From NCBI GenBank assembly GCA_020350885.1, contig CP070727.1:155866-204838 (forward strand): DNA of 48,973 nt, given 5' to 3'. Positions 7,919-16,656 of this stretch are shown here, in pieces. Numbering within the stretch: the stretch's first letter is position 1; every line of letters starts with the position of its first letter. Both the position numbers and the translations under genes were made by a program. Below the pieces are notes generated by a model, which was not told the origin of the DNA, searched no databases, and was given only the letters and a program-made list of their open reading frames with translations. The DNA comes from a bacterium (GTDB taxonomy: Bacteria > Krumholzibacteriota > Krumholzibacteriia > Krumholzibacteriales > Krumholzibacteriaceae).

Positions 7919-8941
7919 ATGCAAAAACTGGCGTTCATTGGATTTGGAGTCGTAGGCCAGGGGCTTGCTGAAATCCTTCTCAAGAAGAAGAAAGAGCTCA
8001 AAGCCAATTTCGGATATGAGTTCTCCGTTGTCGCCGTGAGCGATTTCAACAAGGGATCGGCCCTGAAACAGGATGGTCTCGATCTTTCAACGCTGCTGGA
8101 GCTTGCAGGGGATAACAAGATCTCGGAGTATCCCGGCGCCGAAGCAGGTTTGAATGCTCTCGAAACGATACGAAAGTCGAACGCTGACGTCGTTGTGGAG
8201 GTCAGCTATACGAATATAGAGACTGGTGAGCCCGCGCATTCACACTTTAAAGCGGCCCTGGAGGCAGGTAAGCACCTTGTTACGACGAACAAAGGGCCGA
8301 CGGCCCTCTTCCTGCGGGATCTAGTCGCTCTGGCTGCGAAGAACGGTGTCCAGTTACGTTACGAAGGCACCGTGGTCGCCGGGACACCCGTATTGAACCT
8401 CAACGATCTTTGCCTTGCGGGAAACGAGGTCACGGAGATTAGGGGCATTCTCAATGGAACGACGAATTTTATCCTGACGAACATGGAGAAGGGCCGAAGC
8501 TATGAAAATGTCCTCAAGGAAGCTCAGGAGCTGGGTTATGCGGAGGCCAAACCAGATGCCGATGTCGAGGGATGGGACGCGCTTGCCAAAGTGATGATAC
8601 TCGCCAAGAGTGTTATGCGTGCGGATATCAGCGTAGAGGATGTGGATCGCACCGGCATAACGGGTATAAAGCTGGAGGACATCGAGGCTGCAAAGAAGGA
8701 AGGGAAACGATACAAGCTGATCGGCAAGGTGACGAGAGAAGGGGGCGGGGTAAGGGCCTCGGTCAGACCCGAGAAGGTTGATCTGACCGATCCTCTGGCA
8801 TCCGTCGGCGGTGCTACGAATGCACTGACGTTCGTTACCGATCTTCTCGGTGAAGTGACGATCGTCGGTCCTGGAGCAGGTAGGGTGGAAACGGGTTTTT
8901 CCCTTCTTGCAGATCTCTTGACCATCCACAGAACGCAGTAA
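7919..8941 (+). CDS. Homoserine dehydrogenase-like NAD(P)-dependent oxidoreductase
   Basis: 340-aa single-unit enzyme without an ACT or aspartokinase domain, as in archaeal-type homoserine dehydrogenases. The Rossmann motif is GFGVVGQG (8-15) and TTNKGP lies at 122-127. The catalytic domain has GILNGTTNFILT (177-188) followed by YAEAKPDADVEGWDALAK, which keeps the family's Glu209, Asp220 and catalytic Lys224. Family reaction: reversible oxidation of homoserine to aspartate 4-semialdehyde. ATG 7919 is chosen over the adjoining GTG 7916 because AGGAG (7908-7912) is 6 bases ahead. The operon context (aminotransferase, aldehyde dehydrogenase, Lrp regulator, no thrB/thrC) suggests a catabolic role or a related amino-hydroxy acid substrate instead of threonine synthesis. 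Confidence 0.85.
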   Translation: MQKLAFIGFGVVGQGLAEILLKKKKELKANFGYEFSVVAVSDFNKGSALKQDGLDLSTLLELAGDNKISEYPGAEAGLNALETIRKSNADVVVEVSYTNIETGEPAHSHFKAALEAGKHLVTTNKGPTALFLRDLVALAAKNGVQLRYEGTVVAGTPVLNLNDLCLAGNEVTEIRGILNGTTNFILTNMEKGRSYENVLKEAQELGYAEAKPDADVEGWDALAKVMILAKSVMRADISVEDVDRTGITGIKLEDIEAAKKEGKRYKLIGKVTREGGGVRASVRPEKVDLTDPLASVGGATNALTFVTDLLGEVTIVGPGAGRVETGFSLLADLLTIHRTQ

Positions 8942-9079
8942 GGAAGACCCGGCTAGGAGAACGGATTCGTGTCTACTCTGCATGGAGACCTGCGGGTACG
9001 GTTGATCGCAGATTATATGTCCATGAATTTTCAAATATAACCTGAGGAAGATTAGATTTCTGAACATGGCAGGTGGCTA

Positions 9080-10492
9080 ATGAAGATGCTGATTGCAGGT
9101 AAGTGGATCGATAAGAAAGACAAGATCGAAGTAAAGAATCCCTACGACGATTCGGTCATCGACACGGTACCGAGCGGAACGCCTGAGGATGTGGCGGCGG
9201 CGATAGAGGCAGCCGAGGAGGGTTACCGCATAAACCGTGACATGCCGGTTCACGAGCGGATCGGTATTCTCAAAGGAGCGGCCGATATCGTGGAGGAGAA
9301 CGCTGAGGAGTTTGCCCTTACGATCGCCACCGAGGGGAGCAAGACGATTCGTGAAGCACGCAAGGAGGTCGCCAGGGCCGTTCAGACAATGGTGATCTCA
9401 GCAGAGGAAGCCAGGAGGGTTGTCGGTGAAACGATCCCCTTCGACTCGATGCCGGGATCGGAGAACAGGGTAGGTTACTACTTCAGGTTTCCGATTGGTA
9501 TCATAGCGGCGATCACTCCGTTCAACGATCCCCTGAACCTGGTTGCCCATAAGGTGGGCCCTGCAATCGCAGGCGGAAACTCGGTCGTCCTCAAGCCGGC
9601 CACCGTGACGCCGCTTTCTGCCCTGAAGCTCTGCCGTGCGCTCATGGATGCCGGACTGCCCGCGAAGGTTCTCAACGCCGTCACGGGTTACGGGGCGACA
9701 GTGGGAGACGCAATCGTCGCCGATCCGAGGGTCCGGATGATAAGTTTTACGGGTGGTGTTGAGGCAGGGGAACGTATCGTCAAAAAGGCGGGGCTCAAAA
9801 AGATAGGAATGGAGCTCGGCTCGAACACCCCCGTTATCGTCTGCGAGGACTGCGATCTCGACAAGGCTGTCGAGCTGAGCGTCTCCGGGGCATTCTGGGC
9901 GGTCGGCCAGAACTGCATCGGCGTTCAGCGAATCTATATCGAGAAGGGAATCTACAAGAGATTCGAGACACTTTTCGTCGCCAGGACGAGACAGCTGAAG
10001 GTCGGCCCACAGCTCGAAGAGGACACGGATATGGGTCCCATGATCACGGAGGGTGAAGCGAAGCGGATAGAGCGCTGGGTGAACGATGCAGTGAAGAAGG
10101 GAGCGAAGATCCTGACTGGCGGCAAACGAAAAGGCTCATTGTACGAACCGACTGTTCTGGCCGATGTCCCTCCGGGATCTAAGCTGGACAAGGAAGAGGT
10201 CTTCGCACCTACCGTGAACCTCTATCCGGTCGGTGATATCGACGAGGCAATCAAAAAGGCAAACGATGTGAACTTCGGGCTCCATGCCGGTATTTTCACG
10301 AAGGATATCGAAAAGGCATTCAAGGCGATCAGGGAGCTGGACGTCGGGGGCATTATCATAAATGACTCGTCGGATTACAGGATCGATATGATGCCGTTCG
10401 GCGGCGTCAAAAACAGCGGATTGGGACGGGAGGGGATAAAGTTCGTGCTCCAGGAGATGACGGAGCCGCGGGTGGTCTGCTTCAATCTGTAA
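9080..10492 (+). CDS. NAD(P)-dependent aldehyde dehydrogenase
   Basis: 470-aa ALDH-superfamily enzyme that oxidises an aldehyde to the acid. Visible residues: Asn149 in TPFND, Lys172 in LKPA, the FTGGVEAG loop (223-230), general base Glu245 in MELGSN, and nucleophile Cys279 in GQNCIG. It most resembles the lactaldehyde/glyceraldehyde-3-phosphate (GapN)/semialdehyde branch. AGGTGG lies just ahead of the chosen ATG 9080; ATG 9086 has better spacing and would remove two residues. The 138-base gap from the previous gene contains no obvious terminator, so it is probably the last gene of the Lrp-headed operon. It could oxidise the semialdehyde made by its neighbour (inference). Confidence 0.9.
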   Translation: MKMLIAGKWIDKKDKIEVKNPYDDSVIDTVPSGTPEDVAAAIEAAEEGYRINRDMPVHERIGILKGAADIVEENAEEFALTIATEGSKTIREARKEVARAVQTMVISAEEARRVVGETIPFDSMPGSENRVGYYFRFPIGIIAAITPFNDPLNLVAHKVGPAIAGGNSVVLKPATVTPLSALKLCRALMDAGLPAKVLNAVTGYGATVGDAIVADPRVRMISFTGGVEAGERIVKKAGLKKIGMELGSNTPVIVCEDCDLDKAVELSVSGAFWAVGQNCIGVQRIYIEKGIYKRFETLFVARTRQLKVGPQLEEDTDMGPMITEGEAKRIERWVNDAVKKGAKILTGGKRKGSLYEPTVLADVPPGSKLDKEEVFAPTVNLYPVGDIDEAIKKANDVNFGLHAGIFTKDIEKAFKAIRELDVGGIIINDSSDYRIDMMPFGGVKNSGLGREGIKFVLQEMTEPRVVCFNL

Positions 10493-10533
10493 TCAATCGC
10501 TGCCACGAGCACGTTCTGGCTCGAGTTCTGAAA

Positions 10534-10568
10534 GCAGGAACTTCAGATTCAAATCCTGCCACGCCCAT
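10534..10568 (+). other. Sequence resembling a tRNA 3' end (T-loop plus acceptor strand), possible att relic
   Basis: TTCAAATCCTGCCACGCCCA at 10548-10567 matches the layout T-loop, 3' T-stem and 7-base acceptor strand of a tRNA. GCAGG lies upstream (10534-10538), but about nine extra bases separate it from the T-loop, and no acceptor 5' strand (TGGGCGT) or anticodon arm is visible upstream. It is therefore not a working tRNA gene. It could be a tRNA remnant or the duplicate end left by an integrated element. Confidence 0.35.
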
Positions 10569-10609
10569 CACAAATATTCATGGATATAGACGATGAATCT
10601 TGAGCCCGG

Positions 10610-10631
10610 CGGCATGGTAGCCCGGATGCCG
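10610..10631 (+). terminator. Possible hairpin after the aldehyde dehydrogenase operon
   Basis: CGGCAT (10610-10615) and ATGCCG (10626-10631) form a 6-bp stem with a 10-base loop. There is no immediate T-run, with TTTT occurring only 14 bases later. It lies between the ALDH operon and the next promoter. Confidence 0.3.
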
Positions 10632-10645
10632 TCCTCCCGGTGGTT

Positions 10646-10674
10646 TTGACAATCCACTGCCCGTGTGGTAAAAT
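10646..10674 (+). promoter_or_regulatory. Sigma70-like promoter for the C25 protease gene
   Basis: TTGACA at 10646-10651, 17-bp spacer, TAAAAT at 10669-10674, 52 bases before the ATG at 10727. Confidence 0.75.
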
Positions 10675-10726
10675 ATTTATAAGAAGTTAATTTTTTGACG
10701 GTTGCGACGGATTTTCAGGAGTATAT

Positions 10727-13700
10727 ATGATCAGTCGGTCGTGCCTGTGCAGCGTTTTGTGTCTGGCGATCGTTCTCTTCGCATTGGATGCGCTGGGGAC
10801 TACGATTACCGTAACACTCGATTTTCCCCGACCGGAAATCACGTACGAGAAAAATAGATGCATCGTCGGTGTAGAGGGACTTCCCATCTTCGCCGACCCC
10901 GGAGAGCCTCTCCTGCCGGTGTACACATATAGGGTTCTCCTCCCACAGGGAGAAAGGATCGCGAAGATCTCTGCGGTAGCTCCTCTGGAGCATGAGATAG
11001 CGGTCGATTATCCGTTACTCTGGGAGCAAAATCCCCTCCCGCTTGGATACAGCGGCCCGATCAAGCCCGTCTCTCCCTCGGAGACTGTCTACGGATGCCG
11101 GACTCCGTTTCCCGCAGCACGGGCGGGTCATGTGACGACCCAGACGTACAGGGGATATGACATCGCCTATATACGGGTCTTCCCGGTGACCTACGCAGGG
11201 GCGATGGGTATCGTCGTCTATGCCCCCCGGCTCGAGATCGAGATCGAGACGATCATGGAAGGCGGCCCGTGGTCGAACCCGTCCGGCACGCTCAGGCTTG
11301 GAAACCGGAATGATCTTGCGAAAGTCCAAGAATGTGTCGACGATGTTACCTATGCGGGATCGTACACGCACTCGGGATGGCCGGTACTCGGTTCGGAACT
11401 GGTCGATCCGCAGGAATCTTATCCGAATGTCATAATTACCCACTCCTCACTCGAGTCTATCTTCCAGGGCGTCAAGGATCTCAGGGACAACCAGGGTCTC
11501 TACACGAGGATTGTACTCGTCTCCGAGATCTCGTCCGGATATACGGGAGCCGATCTTCAGGAGAAGATCCGCAACTTCATCACGGATGCCTACATCAACT
11601 GGGAGACGGAATACGTGCTCCTCGCCGGAGACGATGAATTCATACCGCACCGGGGGCTCTATGCTGAGATCCTGCCGTATATAATCGATCCGGATGTCGC
11701 ATCGGATCTGTACTACGGGGCACTCGACGGAAACTGGAACAATGATGGTGATTCCAACTGGGGAGAGCCGGGAGAAGCCGACCTCGTACCCGATGTAAGC
11801 GTTGGTCGGATCCCGGTAGGTACAACCGCCGAGGCGGCCAATTTCGTTAACAAGCTTGTACGATACGAGACCGCACCTGTTGTAAGTCAGATCCGAACGG
11901 CACAGATGACCGGAGAGCTTCTCTACGACGAACCGACCTGGGGGGCTGACTCCAAGGAAGAGATCATCGGGGGTTCGAGTGCGAACGGATTCACGACCAC
12001 TGGCATTCCGGTCAGCTGGACCATCACAACCCTCTTCGATCGTGATCTCTATCCTGCCGAATGGGACAAGTTCGATGTAACAGGCAATCTCAACAACGGC
12101 ATCCACATCACAAACCACCTGGGCCACTCCATCAACAACTACACGATGAAGATGTACAGCGGCGACGTTCTGGCCCTTATCACGAATAACGGTATCGCGA
12201 ACACATACTTCATCGCGTTCATACAGGGCTGTTACTCCGCTTCGTTCGACAATCGATACATCGACGGCAGCTACGTGGACGATGCCATCGGCGAGTATTT
12301 CATCTTCATCGAGAACGGTGCTGTTGCGTATCTCGGGACCACCCGTTACGGTGCAAGTGCGCACGAGAGCACGCGCGGCGCGGGACATTACTACGACAGG
12401 CAGTTCTTCGATGCCGTCTTCGGTGAGAATATAACCGCTATCGGCGATGCGAAAGACGATGCCAAGATCGATAACATTCCCTATATCGATTTCAGGGGCA
12501 TGAGATGGACGCACTACACCTTGGTACTGCTCGGGGATCCGGCCATGGATATATGGACGGATACGCCGGGCGGGCTGGTGCTCGAGCTCCCTGAAGTAGT
12601 GTATACCTCGGAAAACGAGGTTCGTGTGAGGGTCACAGATGGCTCCAATCCCGTCGATGACGCACGAGTGAGTATTTTTTCGGACAGCACCTGTAACGCT
12701 ACCGCCCGTACCGGTGGAGATGGGATCGTCTTCCTGAATCCGGATGTTTCCCAACCGGGTACACTCTTTGTGGCGGCGAAGGCTCATAACTACTATGCGG
12801 TGCTCGACACGCTCCAGGTTGTCTCGGCGGCCCAAGCGCTCCTCATGATCGAGTCCGCGACACTCGATGATGACGGCACCGGTCAGAGTCAGGGGAATTC
12901 GGACGGAATGGCCGATGCCGGTGAGGTGCTGGAGGCGGTAATATCACTCGAGAACATCGGGTCGAACGCCGCACTCGATGTACAGGCTACATTGAGGTCG
13001 GACGATCCACACGTGACTGTGCTCGATTCGACCGGTATCTACGGTGACATCGCCCCCGGTGCAACGGTAACACCCTCCTGGAGCTACGTCGTAAGCGTTT
13101 CACCTTCGGTGCCCGACGGTCATTGTGCTGCATTCGAGGTCATGCTGAGCTACAGCGATACATCCGTCGTCCGCCATTGGAATTGTGCGCTGCATGCACC
13201 CGTCCTCGGGATTAGCGATATAGCCTACGATGATTCGCTTTACGGAAACGGGGATGGTTGCCTCGCGCAGGGAGAATCCGTCGGGATTACACTCGGGCTT
13301 CTGAACACCGGTTCCTCGGAAGCCGAGGGCGTCAGCCTGACACTCGGGGAGTCCGATCCGTATGTCGAGTTGAACTCGGCGATTTCCTCTACCCCGGATA
13401 TACCCGCGGGTGAAAGGCGGCAGACCGCGACTCCATTCGTCATAACGGTATTACCCGGTTGTCCTGAGTACCACAGAATAGAGCTGCACCTGAATATCGA
13501 TCTCTCCTCAGGCCGGCAATCCGCATGCAGCTCGGCAGTCTTCGTGGGTGGGTTTCTCGATGACGGCTTCGAAAGCGGGGCGGGGGGTTGGTCCCACGGT
13601 GAAATCGTGAAGGGATTCGTCGACGAGTGGCATCTCGAAACCTACCGGAACCACACGCTGGGCGGGGCGTTCTCCTGGAAGTGTGGGGGGGATGGGGCAG

Positions 13701-14401
13701 GGAAGTATATGCACTACTCGCACGGGGCGCTCATAACCCCCGAGCTCTGCTTGGGTCCCGATGCAACACTCACCTTCTGGCACTGGATACAGGTCGAGCT
13801 GGAAACCGGCAACTATGTATCAGACGGAGGTATCGTCGAGATATCGACGGACGGCGGTGCGACATGGACCCGCATCACGCCTGTGGGTGGTTATTCGCAT
13901 GCGATATATCCTGGCACCTCCACGCCTATTCCGGCATGGACCCCTTGTTTCGGTTGGACGAACGACTGGACGGAGGTGCAGTTCGATCTTTCGGCTTACG
14001 AAGGAGCAGCACGGATACGGTTCAACTTCGGGGGCGGAGAGCACTTCAGCAATGAGGAGGGCTGGTATGTCGATGATGTCGTCGTGTCCAACGGGATTAC
14101 TTCGGCCGATATCACAGAGGATCTCATGCCGGCACCTCTCGCTTTCGAACTGTATGCCGTGTTTCCCAACCCGGTATCACGCAACGGCACCCTGAAGTTC
14201 GATGTGCCTCGGAGATCCCGGGTTACGATCCGGATCTATGATGTGACTGGCCGTGTGATCGATACGGTCAAGGATGTGCCTTACGATCCCGGCAGATATT
14301 CATATATCTGGGATTGCCGCGGCATTGCGCCCGGCATTTACTTCGTTAGGATGCAGGCGCCGGGCTTCGACAGGACACGCAAGATCGTTATTGTGCGCTA
14401 G
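10727..14401 (+). CDS. Secreted gingipain-like cysteine protease (peptidase family C25) with C-terminal sorting domain
   Basis: 1224-aa exported endopeptidase. Signal peptide about residues 1-24, then a propeptide-like N-terminal region (to about 230). The C25 catalytic domain (about 235-620) has His467 in NHLGHS and nucleophile Cys502 in QGCYSASFDN, the same order and close to the same distance as in gingipains, and ends with LLGDPAMDIW. After this come beta-sandwich domains (about 620-930, CARDB-like NTGSSEAEGVSL) and a MAM/jelly-roll-like domain (about 935-1125). A C-terminal beta domain of about 80 residues (VFPNPVSRNGTLKF, GIYFVRM) is typical of type IX secretion sorting or FlgD-like Ig domains. 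It likely degrades extracellular protein. It has its own promoter. Confidence 0.92.
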   Translation: MISRSCLCSVLCLAIVLFALDALGTTITVTLDFPRPEITYEKNRCIVGVEGLPIFADPGEPLLPVYTYRVLLPQGERIAKISAVAPLEHEIAVDYPLLWEQNPLPLGYSGPIKPVSPSETVYGCRTPFPAARAGHVTTQTYRGYDIAYIRVFPVTYAGAMGIVVYAPRLEIEIETIMEGGPWSNPSGTLRLGNRNDLAKVQECVDDVTYAGSYTHSGWPVLGSELVDPQESYPNVIITHSSLESIFQGVKDLRDNQGLYTRIVLVSEISSGYTGADLQEKIRNFITDAYINWETEYVLLAGDDEFIPHRGLYAEILPYIIDPDVASDLYYGALDGNWNNDGDSNWGEPGEADLVPDVSVGRIPVGTTAEAANFVNKLVRYETAPVVSQIRTAQMTGELLYDEPTWGADSKEEIIGGSSANGFTTTGIPVSWTITTLFDRDLYPAEWDKFDVTGNLNNGIHITNHLGHSINNYTMKMYSGDVLALITNNGIANTYFIAFIQGCYSASFDNRYIDGSYVDDAIGEYFIFIENGAVAYLGTTRYGASAHESTRGAGHYYDRQFFDAVFGENITAIGDAKDDAKIDNIPYIDFRGMRWTHYTLVLLGDPAMDIWTDTPGGLVLELPEVVYTSENEVRVRVTDGSNPVDDARVSIFSDSTCNATARTGGDGIVFLNPDVSQPGTLFVAAKAHNYYAVLDTLQVVSAAQALLMIESATLDDDGTGQSQGNSDGMADAGEVLEAVISLENIGSNAALDVQATLRSDDPHVTVLDSTGIYGDIAPGATVTPSWSYVVSVSPSVPDGHCAAFEVMLSYSDTSVVRHWNCALHAPVLGISDIAYDDSLYGNGDGCLAQGESVGITLGLLNTGSSEAEGVSLTLGESDPYVELNSAISSTPDIPAGERRQTATPFVITVLPGCPEYHRIELHLNIDLSSGRQSACSSAVFVGGFLDDGFESGAGGWSHGEIVKGFVDEWHLETYRNHTLGGAFSWKCGGDGAGKYMHYSHGALITPELCLGPDATLTFWHWIQVELETGNYVSDGGIVEISTDGGATWTRITPVGGYSHAIYPGTSTPIPAWTPCFGWTNDWTEVQFDLSAYEGAARIRFNFGGGEHFSNEEGWYVDDVVVSNGITSADITEDLMPAPLAFELYAVFPNPVSRNGTLKFDVPRRSRVTIRIYDVTGRVIDTVKDVPYDPGRYSYIWDCRGIAPGIYFVRMQAPGFDRTRKIVIVR

Positions 14402-14475
14402 CGTATCGCTAAGGATTCAGATCGCAACACCCCATTGTGACAATCGAAATCTGTAGCTATTATCGTAAAAAGGCC

Positions 14476-15012
14476 TCACTTGTAGATTGTCTTGATATGC
14501 CCCCAGGACCATATCCTGACCGGCAATATCTCCAACTGCTCATCTATCTTGTTCTGTAATATCGGAGTGTTTACTCCAAAGTCCTTGTACTTAACGATTC
14601 CGTTTCCATCGATAATCATGGACCATTCGGCCGCCACACCGAAGTTGGCTCTGGCATCGGCTGCCCCCAGGCATAGAGGATAGGTGACACCTGTGGAGTT
14701 CTTGTAACTGTTGACCTGAGCCCATGAACCGGCCCACAGGTCGAGCCCGATTGCCTGGAACTGGTCGTTCTTGTAGGTCTGATGGATATCGCTTTCCGTC
14801 TTCGGACCAGACGGATACAGGCAGGGAGGTCAGCCGTAACCGAAGAAAAACAGATATACAACCTTGCCTCTGTAGTCCGATAGCGATATCGTGTCCCCAC
14901 TCAGAGTGAGGTACGTGAAATCCGGCGCCGGTTGCCCAACACTGACCTGTGCCCAGGTCGCCGGGGCGAGGAGCAGGATTGCAATGATGCATAGCAAAGC
15001 TCTCTTAAACAT
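14476..15012 (-). CDS. Thioredoxin-like (TlpA/redoxin) protein with in-frame TGA in place of the first active-site Cys: putative selenoprotein
   Basis: The frame from ATG 15012 runs 60 codons to TGA at 14832-14830, then continues in the same frame for 117 more sense codons to TGA at 14478-14476. Before the TGA lie a signal peptide (MFKRALLCIIAILLLAPATWA) and GQPAPDFTYLTLSGD, then DYRGKVVYLFFFGYG. Right after it come PPCLYP, and later WSMIIDGNG and KYKDFGVN, all in the order of a TlpA/AhpC-TSA fold. The TGA (codon 61) therefore sits at the first position of the CxxC motif, giving U-P-P-C. A SECIS-like hairpin lies just downstream (14795-14815). Expected role: extracytoplasmic thiol-disulfide exchange. 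The start has AAGGGGG 5-6 bases ahead. It is third in an operon with another TlpA-like protein. The alternative is a recent nonsense mutation. Confidence 0.85.
14795..14832 (-). promoter_or_regulatory. Bacterial SECIS-like element with its UGA codon
   Basis: On the minus strand, 15 bases after the TGA (14832-14830), TCCGTCT is followed by loop GGTCCGA and AGACGGA. This is a perfect 7-bp stem (positions 14815-14809 with 14801-14795) and a 7-base apical loop starting with GG. Bacterial SECIS elements have a small stem-loop inside the coding region with a G among the first two loop bases, roughly 16-37 bases after UGA. The loop here begins 22 bases after the UGA. Confidence 0.8.
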
Positions 15013-15120
15013 AGCAACCCCCTTCTATACTTGCAGGCGGCTCCCTGAAGCCGTCTGTCATGCGTCTTGTCAGGTACTGGTCAACATCTCTGATCTCTGG
15101 CTGCACTTCTCGTATCTTCG

Positions 15121-16656
15121 CTAGAAGACACTCGTGATCATCAACTCCAATCCCTCGAAATCGAGCACCTGGTAACAGATGCCCGAGCTGCACGTGAGTC
15201 CTCCTCTTCGTTTTCCATAAAACAGACTGAGAAAATGATTGTTGCCGTACTGATAGCTTGCTGTGTATCCAATCCAGTTTCGTGATGCTGTTTCGACGTC
15301 CATCGTCGTTGGATTGTCGGTCTCGTATGGATCGGTAGTTCTTTCCCAAACCACACCGGCGCTCAATCTCGGTGCATGGGACACGGTGAATGCAGTGATG
15401 TAATTCTGTACGTTGGTAGTCTCCATAAGAGTCTCGCGATCGAATGTCTGGTACTCGAAGGAGGTTTCCGTTCCTATACGGTGCGGCCATTCGTTTTCCA
15501 GATGAAGCCCGAAGGCGTAGCGATCCATTTCGAGCTTGATCGGCTCCTGGCTGCGGTCGATGAATCCCTTCAATGTGATACTCTCATTCAGATGATACTT
15601 GATCTCGGCAAAGATCTCCTTGTACAAAAAGCGCCTGCGGAATTCTCCCTCGCCGAACTCGTTTTCGGCTTCGGCCAGGTTCAGTGTGAATGTGTGACCG
15701 CCCGGTGATGTGAGTAACATCTCCGCCTGCCAACCCATCTCGTCCGTCGCGACGAGGGTATGCGTGCTTCTATTGAGGATCCGGTAGGAATGTTCCTTGA
15801 CCACGTACGGGGGATCGTTGAATCCGAGCAGGAAATCGTTATAGTCCTTGAATTCCACACTCAACCCAACGGGTCCTCTCGAGAAATTCATACTCGAATA
15901 GAAGGCGTGAACGCATTTATCAGAAAGAATGTCGAACCGCGGATTGTTCTCACCAAGTTGCAGTGCATATTCGGAATATATCTGTACATCGAACGGGAGG
16001 TTTCCCTCGATCTTGAATGTGCCGTATTCGGTAAACTCCCTGTCCCCGTCGAAGTCCTCATCGTAATTATCCCGGAGATACGCGCCACCAAAGCTCCATC
16101 CTTCCAGTAAAAACAGATCGGCCTCTGCGCCTTCGATCACGTGAGTACGCCTCATCTCCTCGAAATCAGGTGTGGGCGGCATATCGTTTCGTAATGGTTT
16201 TCCTCTCAGGAGCTTCAGCTGTGCGTAATCCGTTTCATACTTCAGGAGAAATCCATCTACATCACGGTAAAAACCGTACCGGATGCGCAGCCCGATGTCT
16301 TCGAGGATGGTACCCGGCAGCTCATACGAGCGCAGCAGCAGGCCCCGTCCGAACATTTCGTAGAAATTGCCGACGGTTATCTCGAATCCCTTTTCGGAGA
16401 ACCGTAAGCTCCGTTGGGTGAGTTCCGAGTAACTGCGTTGTTCTGTGCCGGCCTGGAAGATCTCGAATTTACCGAATCCCGTGATGCTGCCGTGGTCGTA
16501 CGATAGACTGAGTTGGTCATATACCCTCGAAAGGTTCGATGGATCGGTATAGGGAAGGTTACCGAGCTGGTATTCGAGAATATTCGTCCCGGAGATCTGC
16601 GCCTGCGCGCCACCGCTCAACAGTATAAGTACCGATATGAATACCTTAGTCTTCAT
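15121..16656 (-). CDS. Outer-membrane beta-barrel-type protein, DUF6029-like
   Basis: 511-aa exported protein. The start is taken as ATG 16656 (MKTKVFISVLILLSGGAQA, signal peptide). It overlaps the end of the upstream TlpA-like gene by 11 bases, so translation is probably coupled; a longer in-frame start at 16755 would lie inside that gene and lacks a leader. The body is rich in alternating strand patterns and Tyr/Phe (for example FGKFEIFQAG, GNFYEMFGRGLLLRSY, FSLFYGKRRGG-like C-terminus). It ends ELMITSVF with a terminal Phe, as in outer-membrane barrels. A Cys pair (LTCSSGICYQ) lies near the C-terminus and could be a disulfide handled by the neighbouring thioredoxins. Function unknown. Confidence 0.78.
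   Translation of the reverse strand: MKTKVFISVLILLSGGAQAQISGTNILEYQLGNLPYTDPSNLSRVYDQLSLSYDHGSITGFGKFEIFQAGTEQRSYSELTQRSLRFSEKGFEITVGNFYEMFGRGLLLRSYELPGTILEDIGLRIRYGFYRDVDGFLLKYETDYAQLKLLRGKPLRNDMPPTPDFEEMRRTHVIEGAEADLFLLEGWSFGGAYLRDNYDEDFDGDREFTEYGTFKIEGNLPFDVQIYSEYALQLGENNPRFDILSDKCVHAFYSSMNFSRGPVGLSVEFKDYNDFLLGFNDPPYVVKEHSYRILNRSTHTLVATDEMGWQAEMLLTSPGGHTFTLNLAEAENEFGEGEFRRRFLYKEIFAEIKYHLNESITLKGFIDRSQEPIKLEMDRYAFGLHLENEWPHRIGTETSFEYQTFDRETLMETTNVQNYITAFTVSHAPRLSAGVVWERTTDPYETDNPTTMDVETASRNWIGYTASYQYGNNHFLSLFYGKRRGGLTCSSGICYQVLDFEGLELMITSVF

Noticed and set aside
10493..10570. Complete tRNA gene after the aldehyde dehydrogenase
   Set aside because: Only the T-loop and acceptor 3' strand are recognisable; the T-stem is broken by extra bases and no matching acceptor 5' strand or anticodon arm is present.
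11447..12835. 462-codon open frame on the minus strand
   Set aside because: Lies wholly opposite the C25 protease catalytic domain; its long openness follows from the codon bias of the real gene.
14830..15012. Stand-alone 60-aa protein ending at TGA 14832
   Set aside because: The frame resumes after the TGA with the rest of the thioredoxin fold and a SECIS-like hairpin, so reading it as a short complete protein is less likely than selenocysteine insertion.
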